A stretch of DNA of 10,899 nucleotides, taken from an uncultured Solobacterium sp. Its GTDB lineage: Bacteria; Bacillota_I; Bacilli_A; Erysipelotrichales; Erysipelotrichaceae. Made by a program: the position numbers and the translations under genes. The notes beneath the pieces were generated by a model. The model was not told the origin of the DNA. It worked only from the letters and a program-made list of their open reading frames with translations, and did not search any database. Of this stretch, positions 7,372-10,899 are shown piece after piece (position 1 is the stretch's first letter; each line of letters begins with the position of its first letter). The stretch lies in assembly GCA_905235315.1 (NCBI GenBank), contig CAJOLG010000041.1, forward strand, positions 1 to 10,899, given 5' to 3'.

Positions 7372-7698
7372 ATGAAAAAACGCATTTTCAGTATATGCAG
7401 TCTTCTGATCGGTCTGATCGAAGCGTTTATCCCCTGTATGCTGGGCGCAGTCACCCTTGGCTGCTTCCTGTTTTTCCTTGTTTCACGCGCCCAGTCCGGC
7501 ATCCTGTCTGACTTCATCGCGATGGAAAAGGAAGTCTGGGAGTATGTTCTGGAATATATCGGAACGATCCTGCTTTCGATTGCGGTATTCGGTGCCGGTC
7601 TTGGCGTTTACGCATCCATGCGGAAAGAGCCCGGCTTTGAAGCATTTGCCGGATCGATGATCTGTGCTGTCATGGCATTGTACTTCCTGATTGCCTGA
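7372..7698 (+). CDS. Small hydrophobic membrane protein, unknown function
   Basis: I do not recognise a family. The 108-residue protein begins MKKR and then has a long hydrophobic stretch (about 5-37, one or two helices, with Pro21). A short amphipathic segment follows (about 44-58), then hydrophobic helices at about 61-82 and 90-107. The order suggests three or four membrane spans with almost no soluble part. No clear Shine-Dalgarno sequence precedes the ATG, which fits the very short leader. It sits between two terminators and has its own extended -10 promoter, so it appears to be a single-gene unit. The reading frame is supported by these flanking signals and by its consistent membrane-protein composition. 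There is no basis for a function. Confidence 0.75.
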   Translation: MKKRIFSICSLLIGLIEAFIPCMLGAVTLGCFLFFLVSRAQSGILSDFIAMEKEVWEYVLEYIGTILLSIAVFGAGLGVYASMRKEPGFEAFAGSMICAVMALYFLIA

Positions 7699-7732
7699 GC
7701 ATACCGGAACCACACAAAACAAACGTCGTTTG

Positions 7733-7755
7733 AATCCGTCCCCGGACGGATTTTT
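7733..7755 (+). terminator. Intrinsic terminator after the 108-aa membrane protein
   Basis: The stem arms are ATCCGTC (7734-7740) and GACGGAT (7745-7751), with a four-base CCCG loop, followed by a short T-run to 7755. It lies about 35 bases after the stop codon. Confidence 0.85.
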
Positions 7756-7817
7756 CGTTTCCCTGCACCTTTGTACGGGTTACTGGCCGGGGGATGCCCG
7801 TTGCGGAAAAGAAATCC

Positions 7818-7846
7818 TTGCGGTAGGAAACCGTTTGTTTTATAAT
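7818..7846 (+). promoter_or_regulatory. Promoter of tRNA-His
   Basis: A perfect TATAAT (7841-7846) lies 17 bp downstream of TTGCGG (7818-7823), a partial -35 match. The predicted start is around 7853, a few bases before the tRNA. This supports independent transcription of the tRNA gene. Confidence 0.75.
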
Positions 7847-7861
7847 CTGATTTGCGTTTAT

Positions 7862-7937
7862 GGCGACTGTGGTGAAGTTGGTTAACACACTGGATTGTGG
7901 CTCCAGCATTTCGAGGGTTCGAGTCCCTTCAGTCGCC
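7862..7937 (+). tRNA. tRNA-His (anticodon GUG)
   Basis: The sequence folds into a standard cloverleaf. The acceptor stem GGCGACTG pairs with CAGTCGCC, giving the eighth pair (extra G at -1 with C73) that marks bacterial histidine tRNA. The D-arm contains GTTGGTTAA. The anticodon stem CTGGA / TCCAG encloses the loop with GTG at 7897-7899. The T-arm is GAGGG-TTCGAGT-CCCTT. It resembles Bacillus tRNA-His closely. The 3' CCA is not encoded (the next bases are CGG), so a CCA-adding enzyme must complete it. It is a lone tRNA gene with its own promoter and terminator. Confidence 0.95.
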
Positions 7938-7939
7938 CG

Positions 7940-7961
7940 GGCCCTGGGTGGGCCTTTTTTT
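7940..7961 (+). terminator. Intrinsic terminator after tRNA-His
   Basis: GGCCC and GGGCC form a 5-bp GC stem around a TGGGT loop, followed by seven T residues. It begins two bases after the mature tRNA end. Confidence 0.9.
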
Positions 7962-7980
7962 ATTATTTCTCCCGGCAACG

Positions 7981-8009
7981 AAAAAGACCTCTTCCGAAGA
8001 AGCAGGCCT
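7981..8009 (-). terminator. Minus-strand terminator for the pyrR transcript
   Basis: Read on the minus strand, arms AGGCCTGCTTC and GAAGAGGTCT enclose a TTCG loop closed by C-G, the very stable cUUCGg tetraloop, and run into TTTTT. One G bulges. The single plus-strand mismatch (A7987 with C8007) becomes a G-U pair on the minus strand, and the U-run is on the minus side. The hairpin therefore serves minus-strand transcription. It lies about 150 bases beyond the pyrR stop codon. Confidence 0.8.
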
Positions 8010-8058
8010 CTTTCACATATTCATCATTTACAAAGGGGATTTGTATTTGACCGGGAAA

Positions 8059-8126
8059 GGGAATCCGATCGCACAAGGAATACTTCGCATTTCCTTGATA
8101 CTTTTATCCTAGGACGAAAGATTCCC
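8059..8126. repeat. Nested inverted repeats in the pyrR 3' region
   Basis: An outer pair GGGAATC (8059-8065) / GATTCCC (8120-8126) encloses an inner pair CAAGGAA (8074-8080) / TTCCTTG (8091-8097) with a 10-base loop. The interval between the pyrR stop and its terminator (8010-8160) shows no convincing gene. These repeats would fold in the pyrR mRNA as a branched structure. No known RNA family is recognised. Confidence 0.5.
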
Positions 8127-8160
8127 GGAAATATGTCAAAACTGTGTGGAATTATGTGAA

Positions 8161-8697
8161 TTACAGCTCGTAAAGATCCACTGCGGTCTCGCCGTCGGTT
8201 TCTTCCAGTTTTACTGCGACCAGCTCATTTCGTGCGGTCGGAATATTCTTGCCGATGAAATCCGGGCGGATCGGGAGTTCCCGATGCCCGCGGTCAATCA
8301 GCACCGCCAGCTGAATTGCCTTCGGCCTGCCCCAGGAAAACACCGCCTCAATGGCAGCTCTCGCCGTACGGCCGGTAAACAGTACGTCATCCACCAGGAT
8401 TACCGTATACTTCGAGGGATCCACCGGAATCGAGCACCCGCTTGTGCGCGGTGTTTCACTGATCTGTGTAAGGTCATCCCGGTACAGTGAAATATCCAGA
8501 TGGCCGACCGGCACATCAACACCCTCAAAATTCAGAATGTAATCATGCAGGGTATTCGCCAGCGGAATTCCCCGGCGCTTGATTCCCAGCAGACAGACAT
8601 TCTCCGCACCGTTGTTTTTTTCGATGATTTCATGTGCGATCCGGGCAAGCGAGCGTTCCAGCTGTGCCTGCTCCATTACTCTTGCTTTGAATTCCAT
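8161..8697 (-). CDS. pyrR: PyrR: pyr regulator / uracil phosphoribosyltransferase
   Basis: PyrR proteins bind UMP/UTP and attach to pyr mRNA leaders to promote termination. They also carry uracil phosphoribosyltransferase activity (uracil plus PRPP to UMP). The 178-residue protein aligns along its length with Bacillus subtilis PyrR (181 residues): RIAHEIIEKN (19-28), LLGIKRRGIPLA (36-47), DISLYRDDL (68-76), the PRPP-binding motif VILVDDVLFTGRTARAA (99-115), and QLAVLIDRGHRELPIR-type and DFIGKNIPT sequences (129-154). The alignment also supports the start at 8697, preceded by AGGA, over the later Met8. The gene overlaps the end of the upstream hydrolase by 22 bp, so the two are co-transcribed. 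No pyr biosynthetic gene and no PyrR-binding leader are visible here, so its targets must lie elsewhere. Confidence 0.95.
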   Translation of the reverse strand: MEFKARVMEQAQLERSLARIAHEIIEKNNGAENVCLLGIKRRGIPLANTLHDYILNFEGVDVPVGHLDISLYRDDLTQISETPRTSGCSIPVDPSKYTVILVDDVLFTGRTARAAIEAVFSWGRPKAIQLAVLIDRGHRELPIRPDFIGKNIPTARNELVAVKLEETDGETAVDLYEL

Positions 8698-9404
8698 ACT
8701 TCCTGTCTCTCCGTATTGAGCCAGCCCAGCAGAATATCTGCGATCCGGCGGCTATGGACTATATAGCTCCCGTGTCCCTCCGAAGGAAGGATGCGAAGCT
8801 CCGCATTTGGTATGTGTGCCGCAATGCGTTCGGTTTCTTCCTGTTTCACGGCGTCATGCGATCCGGCAAGCACAAGCGTGCGTGCTTTGATTCGGCCGAG
8901 ATCTTCCGGATCGATATTCGGCTCATACAGCATAAGCCGCATCTTCTCGTCGTTTGTGACACGGCCCAGCACATTGATCAGCACCTTTATCGGCCCGGTA
9001 ACCGTATCCGGCGTCAGATTGGCTCCGCTGACGATGAGATCCGTTACCCGGTCTGTTTTCATGCAGGTAAGAAGGCCGACGATTCCGCCGTCACTGAAGC
9101 CGTACAGAACAACATCGTTCAGATCGAGTGCTTCCAGAAAGGCAATGATATCCTCTGCCATATCATTGTAATGCAGTTCCTTTACAGCCGTGCTTTTTCC
9201 GTGATCTCTTGAATCAATCAGATAGCAGGCAAACTGCCGGCTCAGCACATCTGCGGCCTCCTGAAAAATCGTATGATCCTCTCCGTTGCCGTGCAGCATC
9301 ACAAGCGGCCGGCCGGATCCCACAAGTTCATAGTAAAGTCTGATTCCCCGAATCTCTGCGTACATAGGAGTTCTCCCGTGACTTTCACGGTCCGCTTCCA
9401 TCAT
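8676..9404 (-). CDS. Alpha/beta-fold hydrolase
   Basis: This is probably a cytosolic serine hydrolase (esterase or similar); the substrate cannot be told. The 242-residue protein has the oxyanion segment LHGNGED (37-43), the strand and loop IDSRDHGKS (63-71), the nucleophile elbow GFSDGG (102-107, Ser104), a likely acid in AGSHDAV (Asp184), and the catalytic histidine in EGHGSY (His211). The catalytic triad is therefore complete. The lid region is short. GAAGGA about 9 bases upstream favours the start at 9404. The internal ATG at 9365 (MYAEIRGI) also has a GGGAG site and matches where this family usually begins, so either is possible. The gene follows the CpaB-like gene by 6 bp, with its ribosome site inside that gene's end, and overlaps pyrR. 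Confidence 0.9.
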   Translation of the reverse strand: MMEADRESHGRTPMYAEIRGIRLYYELVGSGRPLVMLHGNGEDHTIFQEAADVLSRQFACYLIDSRDHGKSTAVKELHYNDMAEDIIAFLEALDLNDVVLYGFSDGGIVGLLTCMKTDRVTDLIVSGANLTPDTVTGPIKVLINVLGRVTNDEKMRLMLYEPNIDPEDLGRIKARTLVLAGSHDAVKQEETERIAAHIPNAELRILPSEGHGSYIVHSRRIADILLGWLNTERQEVWNSKQE

Positions 9405-9410
9405 ACCTGT

Positions 9411-10190
9411 TTATCCTTCACTTGTGGCAGGCAATTCCGGCATTTCCGGTTCCGTCTCCTCCCTCAGCATCAGTTTATCCAGATAGGATGTCAGCACACT
9501 TCCCTCACTGAGACGCGCTTCCGGAGCGGTGCTGTCATAGGTCTGCCCGCTTGCGATCAGCCGCAGGGAGCCCGCCGTCTCCGCAGCGGAAAGATACGGC
9601 AGATCCTTCCGCATTACCGCAAGAATGGTCAGATACGGCGTACCGGTCGACTCCGGATCATCAAGATCCAGGCCTTTATGATCCTTTACGGCAATCACCC
9701 TCGCATTTTCGATGAGACACCCGCTGACGGGACTGCCGTCCCGGTCGGTCATAGACGCATAGATATCCACTTTCTGTCCCGGCAGAATGGTACCGCCCAG
9801 TTTTGCAAGATCGGTTTCCAGCGTATATGCGCTCTGTCCTTCCCGCAGCTGCGCGGTCGGATTGTCCGGCAGATCTTTTTCTTCCTTTAACATTTCCCTG
9901 AAAAACGCGGAGCCGGCAGGGATCGTTCCCTGGATATCCGTGTATTTCCCCAGGATTTCCTCTTTTTCATTCAGCGTATGATCCAGAAGATACGCCCCCG
10001 GAATCTCCGTTTCCAGCAGATCCTCTTCCGTGATCCTGGTGCGGGGCGGAATATCCCGTGCCGCGATCCATGTGGTTTTGAGATCCAGTTTCTGTTCCGC
10101 CCGCAGATTTACGGATGCCGCAAACAGCAGAACAAGCACGGAAGTGATCACAGCGATCAGCACCGATTTCAACAGCAGTTCCTTTTTCAT
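9411..10190 (-). CDS. CpaB/RcpC-like SAF-domain membrane protein
   Basis: The 259-residue protein has a short basic N terminus (MKKELLLK), one membrane helix (about 8-25) and an extracytoplasmic region. A SAF domain spans about 38-100: TTWIAARDIPPRTRITEEDL opens it and GTIPAGSAFFREML closes it. The RcpC/CpaB region follows (about 117-210), with LREGQSAYTLETD, GGTILPGQKVDIYAS and RLIASGQTYD. The C terminus (about 243-259) is acidic and proline-rich. CpaB/RcpC proteins take part in assembly of Flp (Tad) pili at the cell envelope. Normally cpaB sits with tadZ, cpaF, tadB, tadC and a flp pilin gene; none is seen here. GGAGGG 5 bases before the ATG is a strong ribosome site. It is the first gene of the cluster with the hydrolase and pyrR. 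Family assignment is good; a pilus role is inferred. Confidence 0.85.
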   Translation of the reverse strand: MKKELLLKSVLIAVITSVLVLLFAASVNLRAEQKLDLKTTWIAARDIPPRTRITEEDLLETEIPGAYLLDHTLNEKEEILGKYTDIQGTIPAGSAFFREMLKEEKDLPDNPTAQLREGQSAYTLETDLAKLGGTILPGQKVDIYASMTDRDGSPVSGCLIENARVIAVKDHKGLDLDDPESTGTPYLTILAVMRKDLPYLSAAETAGSLRLIASGQTYDSTAPEARLSEGSVLTSYLDKLMLREETEPEMPELPATSEG

Positions 10191-10320
10191 GGTTACCCTC
10201 CGATTACCTTTTAGTCATCCGCTGTGAAAAATCCCGCCGGCATTTCACCGCCGATACCGGTGTCCGCTATAATGGGGTCAGAATTTGTCTGTTTCCAAAG
10301 ACGACCGGAGGGCCCGCCAT
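10191..10320. promoter_or_regulatory. Divergent intergenic region with lipoprotein promoter
   Basis: For the plus-strand lipoprotein gene I read TTCACC (10244-10249), 18 bp, and a perfect TATAAT (10268-10273), with a ribosome site GGAGGG at 10307-10312. For the minus-strand CpaB-like gene the ribosome site is clear but I see no convincing promoter hexamers. A 6-bp inverted repeat GTGAAA (10224-10229) / TTTCAC (10243-10248), spaced by 13 bp, touches the -35 box and could be an operator, though this length can occur by chance. Confidence 0.6.
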
Positions 10321-10899
10321 ATGACACCGAAACAATACCTGATGCCTGCCGCACTTTCTGTTCTTGTTTTCACCGGATGCGCACCTGCGCAGACAGAGAC
10401 AATGTCAGAGCCGGAATCCGTTTCGGAAACCCCGGCCGCAGAGATGACGGCAGTCCCCCGAAACAACGCGGATTATTCTCTGTTTGCCGGAACCTGGCAT
10501 ACCGAAAACAACCTGCGGGAAATCACGGTATACGATACCGGCGGCTTTGCGCTGAAGGACGGCACCGTATTGTACGAAGGAGAACTGGCAGAAGATCCCG
10601 CCCATCCCGGATCGTTTATGCTGTATCTCGAAAACAATACCCGCTGGGGAAATAATGCCCTGCTGTCTGCGGATCCGGCACATCCGGGCACACTGACCCT
10701 GCAGGAAGGGATGGGAGCGGATCTGTTTGTGCCGGGAGCGCGGGAAACGGAAGATGAGAGCGCCCCGCCGTTTAAACTCACGCTGCTGGATACCATTCCG
10801 GATACCGGACGCGTATACCATTTTGAAGAAAGTGATACACCGTCTGTTTTCTCGGTATGCGCAGCGGACCGGCTGAACGACTTCCGGATCCTGGGGCTC
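10321..10899 (+). CDS. Lipoprotein of unknown function (3' end outside the window)
   Basis: The frame is open from an ATG with GGAGGG 8 bases upstream to the last base of the window (193 codons, no stop). The start (MTPKQYLMPA) leads into a short hydrophobic stretch ending VFTGC, giving a lipidation cysteine at residue 20. Phe at position -3 is less usual than Leu or Val, but the overall signal is good. A Ser/Glu/Pro/Thr-rich linker follows (about 21-50), typical of surface-anchored lipoproteins. The beta-rich region from about 51 starts LFAGTWHTENNLREITVYD and resembles small beta-barrel or lipocalin-like folds in pattern only. DPAHPG occurs twice (92-97, 118-123). Function is unknown. It diverges from the CpaB-like gene, so a shared envelope role is possible. 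Confidence 0.8.
   Translation, partial: MTPKQYLMPAALSVLVFTGCAPAQTETMSEPESVSETPAAEMTAVPRNNADYSLFAGTWHTENNLREITVYDTGGFALKDGTVLYEGELAEDPAHPGSFMLYLENNTRWGNNALLSADPAHPGTLTLQEGMGADLFVPGARETEDESAPPFKLTLLDTIPDTGRVYHFEESDTPSVFSVCAADRLNDFRILGL

Noticed and set aside
8028..8090. 20-codon minus-strand frame inside the pyrR 3' region
   Set aside because: Its only purine-rich site abuts the ATG with no spacer, and it overlaps the inner inverted repeat. It is too short to support without conservation data.
8106..8139. Perfect TTGACA (minus strand, complement of 8134-8139) as the -35 box of a hidden small RNA
   Set aside because: The nearest -10-like hexamer, TAGGAT, is 22 bp away, which is too far for a sigma-A promoter.
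7860..8159. Plus-strand open frames running through the tRNA-His gene and its terminator
   Set aside because: They read through a structural RNA, two hairpins and the pyrR 3' region, with no ribosome site.
10199..10320. PyrR-responsive attenuator leader ahead of the cluster that ends in pyrR
   Set aside because: The 130-bp region also holds a divergent promoter. I see no terminator/antiterminator pair or PyrR-binding loop sequence.

Overview
The window looks like chromosomal DNA from a Gram-positive (Bacillota-type) bacterium of moderately high GC content. The evidence is strong AGGAGG-type ribosome binding sites, sigma-A-like promoters, a PyrR protein close to the Bacillus form, a PheB/UPF0735 ACT protein, intrinsic terminators with U-runs, and a tRNA-His with no encoded CCA. 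I cannot name the genus from sequence alone. A gut Firmicute such as an erysipelotrich or clostridial relative is a guess.

Region 1 (1-6338) is a complete aspartate-to-threonine locus split into two divergent operons. On the minus strand, hom, lysC and asd are joined by two 4-bp ATGA overlaps. On the plus strand, thrC, thrB and a small ACT-domain protein overlap by 8 and 19 bp. Together the five enzymes carry aspartate through aspartyl phosphate, aspartate semialdehyde, homoserine and phosphohomoserine to threonine. The two operons share a 96-bp intergenic region where the predicted -10 boxes overlap back to back. A 22-bp imperfect palindrome there covers the thrC -35 box and the predicted hom start site. 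The homoserine dehydrogenase has only a short, degenerate C-terminal region in place of its usual ACT domain, while a separate HTH-ACT protein is encoded in the thrCB operon. A local threonine-sensing circuit is therefore a reasonable hypothesis.

Region 2 (6339-7755) continues on the plus strand. It holds a two-helix membrane protein of unknown function, a cytosolic cyclophilin-type prolyl isomerase ending in a clear terminator, and a small membrane protein with its own extended -10 promoter and terminator.

Region 3 (7756-8160) holds a free-standing tRNA-His(GUG) gene with its own promoter and terminator. It is followed by the structured 3' region of the minus-strand pyrR transcript, which ends in a cUUCGg-tetraloop terminator.

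Region 4 (8161-10899) has a tight minus-strand cluster: a CpaB/RcpC-like SAF-domain membrane protein, an alpha/beta hydrolase and pyrR. Divergent from it is a lipoprotein gene that runs off the right edge. No other Tad pilus or pyrimidine genes are in view, so this grouping is unusual.

Most of the window is conserved metabolism. I see no phage, insertion sequence, CRISPR array or defence system. The parts most worth following up are the threonine control region with its ACT protein, and the orphan CpaB-like cluster.
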